Shown: positions 45,748 through 55,465 of the stretch, in pieces
Layout of the letters: each line of letters opens with the position of its first letter
Numbering within the stretch: position 1 is the stretch's first letter
Assembly (NCBI RefSeq): GCF_015645385.1
Contig: NZ_JADOET010000010.1
Coordinates: 62,001 to 126,000, forward strand
Direction of reading: 5' to 3'
DNA from: Winogradskyella marina
Lineage (GTDB): Bacteria; Bacteroidota; Bacteroidia; Flavobacteriales; Flavobacteriaceae
DNA length: 64,000 nt
Made by a program: the position numbers and the translations under genes
Notes under the pieces: model-generated
Databases searched by the model: none
Seen by the model: only the letters and a program-made list of their open reading frames with translations
What the model was told of the DNA's origin: nothing

Positions 45748-46818
45748 TTAAAATCTACTAACTCTGTCCAACAAAACATAATCCGCCAAAACCAAAGCAG
45801 CCATGGCTTCAACAATTGGTACAGCTCTTGGAACCACACAAGGATCGTGTCTGCCTTTGCCCTGCATCTCTACAATTTCGCCAGAACTATTTAAGGCATT
45901 TTGTTTTTGAATAACTGTTGCTACAGGTTTAAAAGCGACTCTAAAATAAATATCCATACCATTAGAAATACCACCTTGTATGCCTCCAGACAAATTACTT
46001 TGGGTAGAACCATCTTCATTAAATAGATCATTGTGCTCACTACCTTTCATTTTTGCTCCACAAAACCCACTTCCATATTCAAATCCTTTTACGGCGTTTA
46101 TAGATAACATGGCTTTTCCTAATTCTGCATGCAATTTATCAAAAACAGGCTCTCCTAAACCAACAGGTACATTCTGAATCACACAAGTTATAGTGCCTCC
46201 AATAGTATCACCTTGCTTTTTTATCGCTTCAACTTTAGCAATCATTTTTTCAGCTGTGGCTTCATCAGGACAACGAATAACATTAGATTCAATTTTATTA
46301 AAATCTAAATCTTGATATGGTTTATCAATAAATATATCGCCAACCGAAGAGGTAAACGCGTTTATTTTAATTTGGCTCAGCATTTGCTTGGCAATGGCTC
46401 CAGCAACAACTCTAGATGCGGTTTCACGTGCAGAACTACGTCCTCCACCTCTATAATCTCTTATACCATATTTTTTATCATAGGTGTAATCTGCATGGCT
46501 TGGACGATATACATCTTTTATATGCGAATAGTCTTTAGATTTTTGATTGGTGTTATGAATTACAAAACCAATTGGTGTTCCTGTCGTAAAACCTTCGAAT
46601 ACACCCGAATAGAATTCTACAGTATCTGGTTCTTTACGTTGTGTAACTATTTTAGATTGTCCTGGTTTTCTTCGGTCTAGATCTTGCTGAATGGCTTCTA
46701 AATCGAGTTTTAATCCTGATGGACAGCCATCTATAACGCCTCCAATTGCTTTACCGTGTGATTCACCGTAAGTTGTAAGTTTGAATAATTTTCCGAAGGA
46801 ATTTCCTGCCATTGCCAT
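45748..46818 (-). CDS. aroC: Chorismate synthase
   Basis: A 356-residue enzyme of the shikimate pathway that converts 5-enolpyruvylshikimate-3-phosphate to chorismate using reduced FMN. All three family signatures are present: [18 protein letters not shown] near the N-terminus, [24 protein letters not shown] around 125, and [20 protein letters not shown] near the C-terminus. The start could also be the Met two codons on (46812), which matches the usual family start MAGNSFG. Stand-alone here, apart from the small gene after it. Confidence 0.97.
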   Translation of the reverse strand: MAMAGNSFGKLFKLTTYGESHGKAIGGVIDGCPSGLKLDLEAIQQDLDRRKPGQSKIVTQRKEPDTVEFYSGVFEGFTTGTPIGFVIHNTNQKSKDYSHIKDVYRPSHADYTYDKKYGIRDYRGGGRSSARETASRVVAGAIAKQMLSQIKINAFTSSVGDIFIDKPYQDLDFNKIESNVIRCPDEATAEKMIAKVEAIKKQGDTIGGTITCVIQNVPVGLGEPVFDKLHAELGKAMLSINAVKGFEYGSGFCGAKMKGSEHNDLFNEDGSTQSNLSGGIQGGISNGMDIYFRVAFKPVATVIQKQNALNSSGEIVEMQGKGRHDPCVVPRAVPIVEAMAALVLADYVLLDRVSRF

Positions 46819-47044
46819 TTATTTTACGCTAATGTAATTGTTATATTATAAAAACGAAAATACCATACCGTTTTTCCTAAAATTACTATTGTATATAGTT
46901 TTTAAAACCTTCTTAATCTTCAACATAAAAACATTTAATATTCAGGTAATATTCTAATAACATTTTGCTCATACATAGTTAATTATGTCATAACCTGTTT
47001 CTTAAATATATTGAAGTTCTTTGTAATAATAGATTCCTTTCGTA

Positions 47045-47911
47045 GTGAAAATAAAACGAAAAATAGAAATTGCGGTCATTTCAGATGTACATCTTGGTAC
47101 TTATGGTTGCCATGCTAGGCATTTATTAACGTATCTGAATAGTATTGAGCCTAAAAAATTGATTTTGAATGGCGATATTGTGGATATTTGGCAATTTAAA
47201 AAACGGTATTTTCCTAAATCGCATCTTAGTGTGATTAAGAAAATAATGGACTTTGCAGCCAATGGTACTGAAGTTATTTACATCACCGGAAACCATGATG
47301 AAATGCTGCGAAAGTTTACAGATACCGAAATTGGAAATGTGTCCATTGTCAATAAACTAGTTTTAGATTTAGATGGTAAAAGAGCTTGGTTTTTCCATGG
47401 TGATGTTTTTGATATTTCCATTCAAAATGCAAAATGGTTAGCTAAACTTGGGGGTTGGGGTTACGATTTTCTTATACTCATTAATCAATTAACGAACTGG
47501 ATTTTAGACAAAATTGGAAAAGAGCGCTATTCGTTATCCAAAAAAATAAAAAACAGCGTAAAAGGTGCAGTAAAATATATCAATGATTTTGAAAATGTAG
47601 CTACCGATTTAGCAATAGAAAATGGTTATGATTATGTAGTTTGTGGTCATATTCATCAGCCTAAAATGCTCAAAAAAGAAAACAAACACGGTAAAACAAC
47701 CTATTTAAATTCTGGTGATTGGGTAGAAAACTTTACGGCATTGGAATATCAGTTTAAACGTTGGAAAATATACAATTACAACGAAGATAAAATGTCTGCT
47801 TTTTACGCTGATGAAGAATTAAAAGATATGGAATTGCAAGATTTAATCGCTGCAATTACTATTGTTGATCGTCCTAAATCTGACAAAAAGAAAAAGAAGT
47901 CTAAAGACTAA
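47045..47911 (+). CDS. LpxH-like metallophosphoesterase (UDP-2,3-diacylglucosamine diphosphatase type)
   Basis: A 288-residue calcineurin-like phosphoesterase with a GTG start at 47045, needed to include the first metal motif. Metal ligands appear as SDVHLG (Asp-x-His), NGDIVDIW, GNHDE, HGDVFD and GHIHQPK. This ordering and the SDVHLG opening fit the group that makes lipid X in lipid A synthesis in Bacteroidota, which differs somewhat from E. coli LpxH. A basic Lys-rich tail (about 278-288) ends the protein. It converges on the FAD/FeS gene with one base between. Confidence 0.88.
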   Translation: MKIKRKIEIAVISDVHLGTYGCHARHLLTYLNSIEPKKLILNGDIVDIWQFKKRYFPKSHLSVIKKIMDFAANGTEVIYITGNHDEMLRKFTDTEIGNVSIVNKLVLDLDGKRAWFFHGDVFDISIQNAKWLAKLGGWGYDFLILINQLTNWILDKIGKERYSLSKKIKNSVKGAVKYINDFENVATDLAIENGYDYVVCGHIHQPKMLKKENKHGKTTYLNSGDWVENFTALEYQFKRWKIYNYNEDKMSAFYADEELKDMELQDLIAAITIVDRPKSDKKKKKSKD

Positions 47912-47912
47912 C

Positions 47913-50852
47913 CTATAACAAAGCGTCCTTTAGTATCGAAATAGGATGTCTGGCCACACGACCTGTTCCGTCTTTAATCTGATGTCTACAGCTGGTGCCG
48001 TTAGCTGAAATCACAGTGTTTTGAGAAGCTTTTCTAATAGAAGGAAATAAGGTTTGTTCGCCTATTTGCATACTGACCTCATAATGTTCTTTTTCGTAAC
48101 CAAAACTGCCTGCCATGCCGCAGCAACCACTCGGAATAATAGTAACCTTGTAATTTTCTGGTAAGTTTAAAACATCAAAACTCGATTTCTGATTCGATAA
48201 GGCTTTTTGATGACAGTGTCCATGAAACTTTATGGTTTTATCTTCTTTGGTGAATTGTTCTGGTTTTATATGTCCCAGTGCAATTTCTTGTTGAATAAAT
48301 TCTTCTATTAAAAAGCTGTGTTTAGCGATTGATTGAGCACCTTCTTTATCGTCAGCTAGTCTTATATATTCATCTTTAAATGTTAAAATAGCCGATGGTT
48401 CAATGCCAATAAGAACGGTGTTTTCTGAAATTAGATTTTTAAATTTTGCAACATTAGTATTCGCCATTTTTTTGGCATCTTCAAGCAATCCTTTTGAGAG
48501 CATTGCACGACCAGATTCAGCATGAGAAACACAAGTTACTTTGTAATTTAAATGATTTAAAAGTGTGATGGCATCCGCTCCAATTTCAGCATCAAGATGA
48601 TTTGTAAATTCATCAATAAACAAAATAACTTCTTTTACATATCCATCACCAACTACATTATTGTTAGCTATTTGTGATATTTCACTTAAACTTTTAGTTG
48701 ACAACAAAGGCAAACTCCTTTCTTTCGCAATTCCACCAACAGATTTTATAATAGACCCCGTAAACCTATTAGAAAACATAAAATTAATTAATGCAGGAGT
48801 ACGACTCGCAACCCCATTAATCCTATTGTTGTAAGCAAACAATTTTGTTCTAAAAGACACGCCGTTTTCTTTCTGATATTGGTACTGAAATTCAGCTTTT
48901 AAACTAGCGACATCTACACTACTTGGACATTCACTTGCGCACGCTTTACAACTCAGACATAAATCGAAAACCTCTTTAAGTTCTTTATGATCAAACTTGT
49001 TTTCTTTTTCAGAATTGGTTAAAAATTCTCGAAGCGTATTAGCACGTCCTCGTGTGGTATCTTTTTCGTTTTTAGTTGCTCTATAACTCGGACACATGAC
49101 ACCTCCAAATTCGGGTAATTTTCTACAATCACCAGAACCATTACATTTTTCGGCTTCACGTAAAATACCATCAGAACGCGAAAAATCTAATAATGTTTCT
49201 ATTTCTGGTTCTTTTCGATCAACTTCATAACGAAGGTTTTTATCCATGGGATAAGCATCTACTATTTTTCCAGGATTGAAAATGGTATGAGGATCAAAAA
49301 CCGATTTAATTCGTTTTAAGATTTCATAATTAGCATCACCAATCATCAACGGTATAAACTCTGATCGCACAATACCATCACCATGTTCACCAGACATTGA
49401 ACCTTTGTACTTCTTTACTAATTTGGCTACATCTGTCGTAATTTTACGGAATAGCGCAACATCTTCAGTTTGTTTTAAGTCTAATATTGGTCTTAGGTGC
49501 AACTCACCTGCTCCAGCATGTGCATAATATACCGCACTTTGGTTATAGGACGCCATTAGTGCTGTAAATTTTGAAATGTAATGATCTAAATCTTCTAAGG
49601 CAACTGCAGTGTCTTCAATACAAGCAACGGCTTTTTTGTCGCCAATTAGATTTCCTAAAAGCCCTAAGCCTGCTTTTCGTAATTCAACAGCATTATTTAT
49701 GGTATCTCCTTTTAAAACCGGATTAGCATAACTAAGATTTAAAGTCTTTACGGTTTTTAAAAAATGATCGATTAAGGTTTCAAGTTCTTGAGAACTATCC
49801 GCTTTAAGCTCACACATTAAAATAGCCATTGGATTACCTTCAATAAAAGCTCTATTTTCTTGTTGTGTTTTGTTGTGCTTTGTAAGGTTTAATATGGAAT
49901 TATCCATCATTTCACAGGTGTGCAAATTGTGTTGCATAACGTGTGATACAGATTTTAAACAGGTTTCAATACTATCAAAATGCAGGGCTATCATTGCACT
50001 GTCTGTAGGTGGTAAATCATCTAACTGTAAGGTGATTTCGGTTGTAAAGGCTAAGGTTCCTTCGCTTCCGGCTAACAATTGACACATGTTAAAATGTGAA
50101 GTTGAAGTTGAAGTTGAAGTTGAAAGAACATCAGATTTAATTAATTCATCAATAGCATAACCTGTGTTTCTACGATGTATGTCGGGTTTCGGGAACGCTT
50201 CTTTTATCTGGTTTTGAACACGTTCTGATTTTAATTCATTGTAAATAGTGTTATAAATAGTGCCTTCAAGTGTATCTAATTTTAATTTATCTTGAAATTC
50301 ATCGCGTGTTACACTCGAAAACTCAGCCTCACTTCCATCGCTTAAAATGGTTTTTAGTTTTAAAACCTTATCGCGTGTAACTCCATATTGAATTGATGTG
50401 GTTCCAGATGAATTATTACCAACCATACCACCAATCATACAACGGTTAGACGTCGATGTGTTTGGTCCAAAAAACAAGCCAAAAGGTTTTAGGTAATTAT
50501 TCAGCTCATCTCTAACAACACCTGGCTGAACGGTTACCGTTTTTTCAGATTCGTTAATGTTTAAAATTTGAGTGAAATATTTTGAAACATCAACGACAAT
50601 ACCTTCTCCTACGCACTGACCAGCTAATGAGGTTCCTGCTGTTCTTGGAATTAAAGACGTTTGATTGTTTTTTGCAAAATCAATTAGTAATTTAATATCC
50701 TTATTACTTTTTGGCAACGCAACGGCTAAGGGTAATTTTCTATATACTGAAGCATCTGTAGCATAGAGTTTGCGCATTAAATCACTAAAAAACAGCTCAC
50801 CTGCTAATTTAGAATTAAGTGTTTTAAGATCCTCAGTGTTGATATTAGGCAT
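47913..50852 (-). CDS. FAD-linked oxidase / FeS fused oxidoreductase (D-lactate or glycolate dehydrogenase-like)
   Basis: 979 residues from ATG 50852; an upstream in-frame TTG (50864) is less likely. Domain order: FAD_binding_4 (SLIPRTAGTSLAGQCVGEG, MIGGMVGNNSSGT), FAD-oxidase_C (AHAGAGELHLRPI, GSMSGEHGDGIVRSEF), a 4Fe-4S region (GSGDCRK, CLSCKACASECPS) and a CCG/heterodisulfide-reductase-like end (GHCHQKAL, SGCCGMAGSFGYE). It oxidises a 2-hydroxy acid and passes electrons to quinone or a carrier; the exact substrate is open. A Ser-Thr microsatellite sits in the oxidase_C part. An operator-like palindrome lies 34-55 bases upstream. Confidence 0.9.
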   Translation of the reverse strand: MPNINTEDLKTLNSKLAGELFFSDLMRKLYATDASVYRKLPLAVALPKSNKDIKLLIDFAKNNQTSLIPRTAGTSLAGQCVGEGIVVDVSKYFTQILNINESEKTVTVQPGVVRDELNNYLKPFGLFFGPNTSTSNRCMIGGMVGNNSSGTTSIQYGVTRDKVLKLKTILSDGSEAEFSSVTRDEFQDKLKLDTLEGTIYNTIYNELKSERVQNQIKEAFPKPDIHRRNTGYAIDELIKSDVLSTSTSTSTSHFNMCQLLAGSEGTLAFTTEITLQLDDLPPTDSAMIALHFDSIETCLKSVSHVMQHNLHTCEMMDNSILNLTKHNKTQQENRAFIEGNPMAILMCELKADSSQELETLIDHFLKTVKTLNLSYANPVLKGDTINNAVELRKAGLGLLGNLIGDKKAVACIEDTAVALEDLDHYISKFTALMASYNQSAVYYAHAGAGELHLRPILDLKQTEDVALFRKITTDVAKLVKKYKGSMSGEHGDGIVRSEFIPLMIGDANYEILKRIKSVFDPHTIFNPGKIVDAYPMDKNLRYEVDRKEPEIETLLDFSRSDGILREAEKCNGSGDCRKLPEFGGVMCPSYRATKNEKDTTRGRANTLREFLTNSEKENKFDHKELKEVFDLCLSCKACASECPSSVDVASLKAEFQYQYQKENGVSFRTKLFAYNNRINGVASRTPALINFMFSNRFTGSIIKSVGGIAKERSLPLLSTKSLSEISQIANNNVVGDGYVKEVILFIDEFTNHLDAEIGADAITLLNHLNYKVTCVSHAESGRAMLSKGLLEDAKKMANTNVAKFKNLISENTVLIGIEPSAILTFKDEYIRLADDKEGAQSIAKHSFLIEEFIQQEIALGHIKPEQFTKEDKTIKFHGHCHQKALSNQKSSFDVLNLPENYKVTIIPSGCCGMAGSFGYEKEHYEVSMQIGEQTLFPSIRKASQNTVISANGTSCRHQIKDGTGRVARHPISILKDALL
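50098..50124 (-). repeat. 6-bp microsatellite (GAAGTT) inside the FAD/FeS gene
   Basis: 4.5 copies of GAAGTT encode a Ser-Thr run (STSTSTSTS) in the oxidase_C domain. The frame is unchanged by unit gain or loss. Confidence 0.85.
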
Positions 50853-50885
50853 TAGCGTTAACAATGGATTGATATGGATTATAAT

Positions 50886-50907
50886 TTTGTCATAAAATTA
50901 TGACAAA
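50886..50907. promoter_or_regulatory. Perfect 22-bp palindrome, likely operator
   Basis: TTTGTCATAA, two A, TTATGACAAA: 10-bp perfect arms with a 2-base centre. It stands between the divergent FAD/FeS gene (ATG at 50852) and the small outer-membrane gene, 17 bases before the latter's -7 box at 50924. The regulator is not known. Confidence 0.6.
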
Positions 50908-50923
50908 TCTTTTTATTATGATT

Positions 50924-50931
50924 TAAATTTG
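50924..50931 (+). promoter_or_regulatory. -7 box for the outer-membrane protein gene
   Basis: TAAATTTG, a TAnnTTTG match, 62 bases before the ATG at 50993 and just after the palindrome at 50886-50907. Confidence 0.5.
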
Positions 50932-50992
50932 CTCAATGATTAATGGCAACTTATAAGTTGTTAAAACTAACAATTAAAAAATCAATATTATT

Positions 50993-51475
50993 ATGAAGAA
51001 ATTATTTTTATTAGGTGTTTTTGCTATCGGATTTGTAAGCTTTTCTAGCGCACAAGAGATTGCAGAAAATGCGCTTGGATTGAGATTAGGTGATAGTGAT
51101 GGCTTTGGTACAGAAGTGACATATCAACGTGCACTTGGTGACAACAATAGATTAGAAGTAGATTTAGGTTGGAGAAGTGGAAATAATTACGATGGTTTTA
51201 AACTCGCCGGATTGTACCAATGGGTATGGAATATAGATGGAGGTTTTAACTGGTATGCAGGTGCTGGTGGTGGATTAGGGACCTATAGCTATGATAATAA
51301 CCATGGAGATGATTTTAACGATACTTTTGTTTTTGTAGCAGGTGATGTTGGTATTGAATACAACTTCGATATTCCGCTATTGTTATCTTTAGATTTTAGA
51401 CCAGAACTTGGTTTTGGCGATTTTAATGATGATTTAGATTTTGATATCGCTTTAGGAATTAGATACCAATTTTAA
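50993..51475 (+). CDS. Small outer-membrane beta-barrel protein
   Basis: A 160-residue exported protein. Signal peptide 1-20 (SFSSAQ). The rest alternates short strands with acidic turns, such as GLRLGDSDGFGTEVTYQRAL, FNWYAGAGGGLGTYSYDNN and DIALGIRYQF ending in Phe. Final Phe and the strand pattern fit an eight-stranded OmpW/OmpX-like barrel. It has its own promoter and terminator and faces the FAD/FeS gene across the 50886-50907 palindrome, so both may answer to one regulator. Confidence 0.8.
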   Translation: MKKLFLLGVFAIGFVSFSSAQEIAENALGLRLGDSDGFGTEVTYQRALGDNNRLEVDLGWRSGNNYDGFKLAGLYQWVWNIDGGFNWYAGAGGGLGTYSYDNNHGDDFNDTFVFVAGDVGIEYNFDIPLLLSLDFRPELGFGDFNDDLDFDIALGIRYQF

Positions 51476-51498
51476 AAAAAAGTTATAAATTATATCTT

Positions 51499-51528
51499 TA
51501 AAGCCACCTTTTACGAGGTGGTTTTTTT
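51499..51528 (+). terminator. Intrinsic terminator
   Basis: CCACCT with AGGTGG stem around a 6-base loop, followed by seven T. It ends the outer-membrane gene 18 bases before the next gene starts. Confidence 0.8.
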
Positions 51529-51545
51529 GGTTAATTTTAAACCGT

Positions 51546-53267
51546 ATGAAACAACTTGCAATCATAGGAATGGGACCACGAGGTCTATATGCATTAGAGA
51601 ACCTTCTCATTGAACTGAGTAAGACAGATACACCTATTGATATCCATGTATATGATGCCAATAGCAGCCCAGGAACCGGAAATGTTTGGGACCAAACGCA
51701 ACCCGATTCTAATTGGATTAATATTACAGAACGTGCCTTAATTGGTATTAAAAAGCGACCTAAAATCGCATATGGTGATATTACCATTGAAGCGTTTCCG
51801 TCTTATCATGATTGGTGTCAGTTTTCTCAAAACAAAAAGGAACCTGATGCTTTTCCTGCAAGAAATAAACTAGGAAACTATCTTAACGAGCGCTATAGAT
51901 CATTAGAAATTGCTTTAACGACATTAGAATCGTTCAAATATAGGAATGCTGAAGTTCAAAATATTAATTTAAAAAGTCAGAAACTTTACATTGATACCGC
52001 GAACCACTCTTGGCAATGTGATGATTTACTTTTAACTATAGGACATCAACCCACAGCACTTTCTGACCAAATGAAAGCATGGCAATCATTTGCTCACTCC
52101 TTTAAATCATTATCGCTTTTTAAAGATCCTTATCCAATTACTCAGTTTAAATCTATAAAAAATCAATCAACTATTAACATAGGAATTAGAGGTTTTGGAT
52201 TGGCTATGATTGATGTAATGCGTTATCTTACCATCAATAATTTTGGGAATTTTAAAGTAATAAAGCAAGATACTTTTGAAACTATTTATTACAAAGTAAG
52301 AGAACAACAGGTAAAACTTGTCCCTTTTTCTTTGGATGGCTTACCATTGGTTCCAAAACCTTTAAATGAAAGTATAGATTTATGGTACCAACCTACTGCA
52401 GAAGAATTAGATTGTTTTAAATCTGAGATTGAAGCCGTTTCTCAACAATCAACAGCAACGGATTCCATTGATTTTTTAACGGATCCTATTGCGAAAATAA
52501 CAGTGCGGATTTTTTTAGATTTAAAAGATAAAGGAATTTCACATTCGTTAAGCAAAGCAGAATTAAAGACACTTATTTTAAACTGGTTGAATGCTGAAAA
52601 TTTTAGTCATCCCTTGATTCAAGATTCTAGTATTTCAACATATAATCTCATTCAGAATTATATTGATATGGCTTTAGGAGCTATTCCGGTATCATTAGAT
52701 TTTTGCATAGGACAAGTTTGGCGTCATTGCCAGCCCAGTTTATACGAAGCGTTTTCGCATGCTAAAGTGAATGATGACATAATTGAGCAAGTGATTGGGT
52801 TAGACGAACACAGTAAACGGTATTCTTACGGTCCTCCAATTAAAAGTATGCAACAGCTTTTAGCTTTAGTTGATGCTGATGTTTTATCGCTAGACTTTGT
52901 TGACGATCCAGAAATAGAATTGACAGCTGAAGGTTGGAACTTCACAAATGCTGACAAAGAATCTATAACGTGTTCTACTATGATAAATAGTGTTTTAGAT
53001 GCTCCAAAACTGTTAGACGTTACGTCACCGCTTATTAAAAACCTACTTCAAAATGATTTAATACAACCCATTCATTCAAAGCTTGGTATTGAGACAACTG
53101 CTGATGGTTATGTCATAACTCCAGATGATAAAAATGATGTACCTATTGCTGTTCTAGGCCGTTTGGCTAAAGGTAGCGTAATTGGTGTGGATGCTATTTT
53201 AGAATGTTTTGGACCACGAATTGAAGATTGGGCAAAAGCTTATGTTAGCCAACTAAAATCTAATTAG
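51546..53267 (+). CDS. FAD/NAD(P)-binding protein
   Basis: A 573-residue cytoplasmic flavoprotein-like protein of the FAD_NAD_bind type (PF13454 group): start QLAIIGMGPRGLYALENLLIEL gives the Rossmann GxGxxG variant, then a VYDANSSPGTGNVWDQ motif typical of the group. TIGHQP in the middle and GVDAILECFGPRIEDWA near the end repeat the pattern of the second nucleotide region. Its role is not known; relatives modify secondary metabolites or act alone. It overlaps its convergent neighbour by 8 bases. Confidence 0.85.
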   Translation: MKQLAIIGMGPRGLYALENLLIELSKTDTPIDIHVYDANSSPGTGNVWDQTQPDSNWINITERALIGIKKRPKIAYGDITIEAFPSYHDWCQFSQNKKEPDAFPARNKLGNYLNERYRSLEIALTTLESFKYRNAEVQNINLKSQKLYIDTANHSWQCDDLLLTIGHQPTALSDQMKAWQSFAHSFKSLSLFKDPYPITQFKSIKNQSTINIGIRGFGLAMIDVMRYLTINNFGNFKVIKQDTFETIYYKVREQQVKLVPFSLDGLPLVPKPLNESIDLWYQPTAEELDCFKSEIEAVSQQSTATDSIDFLTDPIAKITVRIFLDLKDKGISHSLSKAELKTLILNWLNAENFSHPLIQDSSISTYNLIQNYIDMALGAIPVSLDFCIGQVWRHCQPSLYEAFSHAKVNDDIIEQVIGLDEHSKRYSYGPPIKSMQQLLALVDADVLSLDFVDDPEIELTAEGWNFTNADKESITCSTMINSVLDAPKLLDVTSPLIKNLLQNDLIQPIHSKLGIETTADGYVITPDDKNDVPIAVLGRLAKGSVIGVDAILECFGPRIEDWAKAYVSQLKSN

Positions 53268-54033
53268 GTTGTTTTTCGCTTAAATATTTCCAATAGCGCT
53301 TGGGCACATGTCTAATATGAAGTTTCATATTTTTACGTGATTCTATGTTTGTCGATTTAAAATAATCTTGCCATAGTTTTTGAAATTCGAATTCTTGTTC
53401 TGCAAAAAAGGCATTATCGGTTTTAGTAAAGTTAAAATTCTCAGGAAAATCCATATTTATAAGTTCTACCTTATTTAAATCATAGAATAGTCCATAACCA
53501 CGCTTTATATCATAAATCACCCATTTCTGATCGGCATAACGTCTTTTAAAATGTTTTTCTATTAAAGGCAACACATTAAAATCGGGTTCAATACTTGCGA
53601 AATAAATAGCATCTTTTGTGAGTCTAAATCGCACAAAAGCTTCCATCCGATGTTTTTCGCGTCCTACAGATTTTGCAATTTGTGCAATTTTTAAAATAGA
53701 TGGATGCGTATAATCTTTATCTACTTTTTTTCGTTGTGAAAACACATATTGTATATACTCTAAAAGTAAGTCCTCTACTCCACTGTCTTCACTCAAAAAA
53801 GCATAATACAACTGGTAACTCCCGTTAGAAGACAACCTTGATTTGATACCTTTCCAAACACGATTGGCCTTAAGTTCATCTGTATGAATGGTCTCATTCT
53901 CTAAAAATAAACGGTGTTGAACTGTAAATTCATTTTGAATCGTTACCGTTTTCAATTTGTGTTCAAACACATAGAAAACAGCAGATAAAAAACCATCAAA
54001 AGTTCCGTCATATATGAGATTTTTGGCTTGCAT
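53260..54033 (-). CDS. TIGR03915-type DNA repair-associated protein
   Basis: A 257-residue cytoplasmic protein: LIYDGTFDGFLSAVFYVFEHK at the start and an HPSILKIAQIAKSVGREKHRMEAFVRFRLTKD block in the middle, then FNVLPLIEKHFKRRYADQKWVIYD. This DUF4130/TIGR03915 pattern is known as the companion of the radical-SAM TIGR03916 protein. It sits directly downstream of that gene (stop to start separated by one base), so the two are one operon. Biochemical role unknown; annotation as DNA repair is by association. Confidence 0.87.
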   Translation of the reverse strand: MQAKNLIYDGTFDGFLSAVFYVFEHKLKTVTIQNEFTVQHRLFLENETIHTDELKANRVWKGIKSRLSSNGSYQLYYAFLSEDSGVEDLLLEYIQYVFSQRKKVDKDYTHPSILKIAQIAKSVGREKHRMEAFVRFRLTKDAIYFASIEPDFNVLPLIEKHFKRRYADQKWVIYDIKRGYGLFYDLNKVELINMDFPENFNFTKTDNAFFAEQEFEFQKLWQDYFKSTNIESRKNMKLHIRHVPKRYWKYLSEKQPN

Positions 54034-55296
54034 TTATCCAAATAAACTTAATTGATTACTTAATATTTTCTGGTATTTACTTGTTGAATTCTGAAGGATT
54101 AAACCTTTAATCTTTTCTGCTGATAAATCTCGTTTTTCAAACTGATTGCTGTCGCATACCATAAAATATTGTGCTCTATTTAATGCGACACCAATTTTTT
54201 TAAGGTGTTCCCAATTCAATTTTCTAAAGCGTCTGGCGTTTATAATTTTATAAACTGATTTCATTCCTAAACCAGGAATTCTAGCCAACATACGTTGATC
54301 TGCGGTATTCACATCTACAGGAAATTCGTGGAGATTTCGTAATGCCCAACTTAATTTGGGATCCACATCTAAATCTAAATTCTGATGTTGTTCGTTTAAA
54401 ATTTCACTGACATCAAAGCCATAAAAACGCATCAACCAATCGGTTTGATATAATCTGTTTTCTCGAAGCATAGGAACAGCACTGCCAATTTGTGGTAAAC
54501 GATTGTCATAACTTATAGGCACATAACCCGAATAATAGACGCGTTTCAAATTATAGTTGTTGTAAAAATGATTTGAGGTTTGCATAATCTGAAAATCATT
54601 TTCTCCACTTGCTCCTATAATCATTTGTGTACTTTGGCCGGCTGGTGCAAATTTTGGAGTGCTCTTTATAATTTTCTTTTCGGCTTTATATTGAATGATT
54701 TCATTTTTTACCTTCACCATGGGTTTAATAAAATCTTCGCGTTTTTTATCTGGTGCTAATTTTTTTAGTCCAGCTTCAGTCGGAATTTCAATATTTACAC
54801 TTAATCGATCAGCGTAGAGTCCGGCTTCACGCATTAATTCATCTGAAGCTCCAGGAATAGATTTTAAATGAATATAACCATTGAAGTTTTCTTCTTGTCG
54901 TAATTTTTTAGCGACAGCTACCAAGCGTTCCATGGTATAATCAGGACTTTTAAATATACCTGAACTCAGAAAAAGTCCTTCAATATAATTTCTGCGGTAA
55001 AAATTAATGGTTAAATCCACCACTTCTTGCACTTTAAAAGCGGCACGTTTTACATCATTGCTTTTTCGAGTAACGCAATACGCACAATCGAAAATGCAAT
55101 GATTGGTGAGTAATACTTTTAGTAAAGACACACAGCGACCATCCTCGGTGTAAGAATGACAAATTCCCATGCCTGTGGCATCACCTAAGCCTTTATTAGT
55201 GTTGTTGCGTTTGCTTCCGCTAGATGAACACGATACATCATACTTGGCGGCATCTGCTAATATTTTTAATTTTTCTTGGGTACGTTCAAAAGACAA
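54034..55296 (-). CDS. Radical SAM protein, putative DNA modification/repair (TIGR03916 type)
   Basis: A 420-residue radical SAM enzyme. The FeS cluster site is CIFDCAYCVTRKSN (CxxxCxxC). It has an N-terminal Cys/Ser-rich opening (KYDVSCSSSGSK), GLFLSSGIFKSPDYT and SVNIEIPTEAGLKKLAP characteristic of the family. The C-terminal 100 residues have a helix-hairpin-helix region (LARIPGLGMKSVYKIINARRF) that would bind DNA. It starts with TTG at 55296: an AAGGAGG Shine-Dalgarno (minus strand 55304-55310) lies 7 bases before it, and the family start residues follow. Operon with the 53260-54033 gene. Confidence 0.92.
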   Translation of the reverse strand: MSFERTQEKLKILADAAKYDVSCSSSGSKRNNTNKGLGDATGMGICHSYTEDGRCVSLLKVLLTNHCIFDCAYCVTRKSNDVKRAAFKVQEVVDLTINFYRRNYIEGLFLSSGIFKSPDYTMERLVAVAKKLRQEENFNGYIHLKSIPGASDELMREAGLYADRLSVNIEIPTEAGLKKLAPDKKREDFIKPMVKVKNEIIQYKAEKKIIKSTPKFAPAGQSTQMIIGASGENDFQIMQTSNHFYNNYNLKRVYYSGYVPISYDNRLPQIGSAVPMLRENRLYQTDWLMRFYGFDVSEILNEQHQNLDLDVDPKLSWALRNLHEFPVDVNTADQRMLARIPGLGMKSVYKIINARRFRKLNWEHLKKIGVALNRAQYFMVCDSNQFEKRDLSAEKIKGLILQNSTSKYQKILSNQLSLFG

Positions 55297-55303
55297 CCTG
55301 TTT

Positions 55304-55310
55304 CCTCCTT
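55304..55310 (-). promoter_or_regulatory. Strong Shine-Dalgarno that fixes a TTG start
   Basis: Plus-strand CCTCCTT is AAGGAGG on the minus strand, 7 bases before the TTG. Such a full Shine-Dalgarno is uncommon in Bacteroidota, where leaders usually lack one. Confidence 0.7.
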
Positions 55311-55328
55311 ATTTTAATTTTCGAATGA

Positions 55329-55336
55329 CAAAAATA
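55329..55336 (-). promoter_or_regulatory. -7 box for the radical-SAM operon
   Basis: CAAAAATA is TATTTTTG on the minus strand, a TAnnTTTG match, 33 bases before the TTG start. Confidence 0.5.
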
Positions 55337-55465
55337 CTACATATAATAGCTGCTAGTTGCTACTGTTTGTAGTAATTTAAAATTTTAACATGAATATTTA
55401 AATGGGTCAATATTTTTAGGTATTCCCTTAAACGGTTCTAGATGTAACGCTTAAATTTCGATAGT

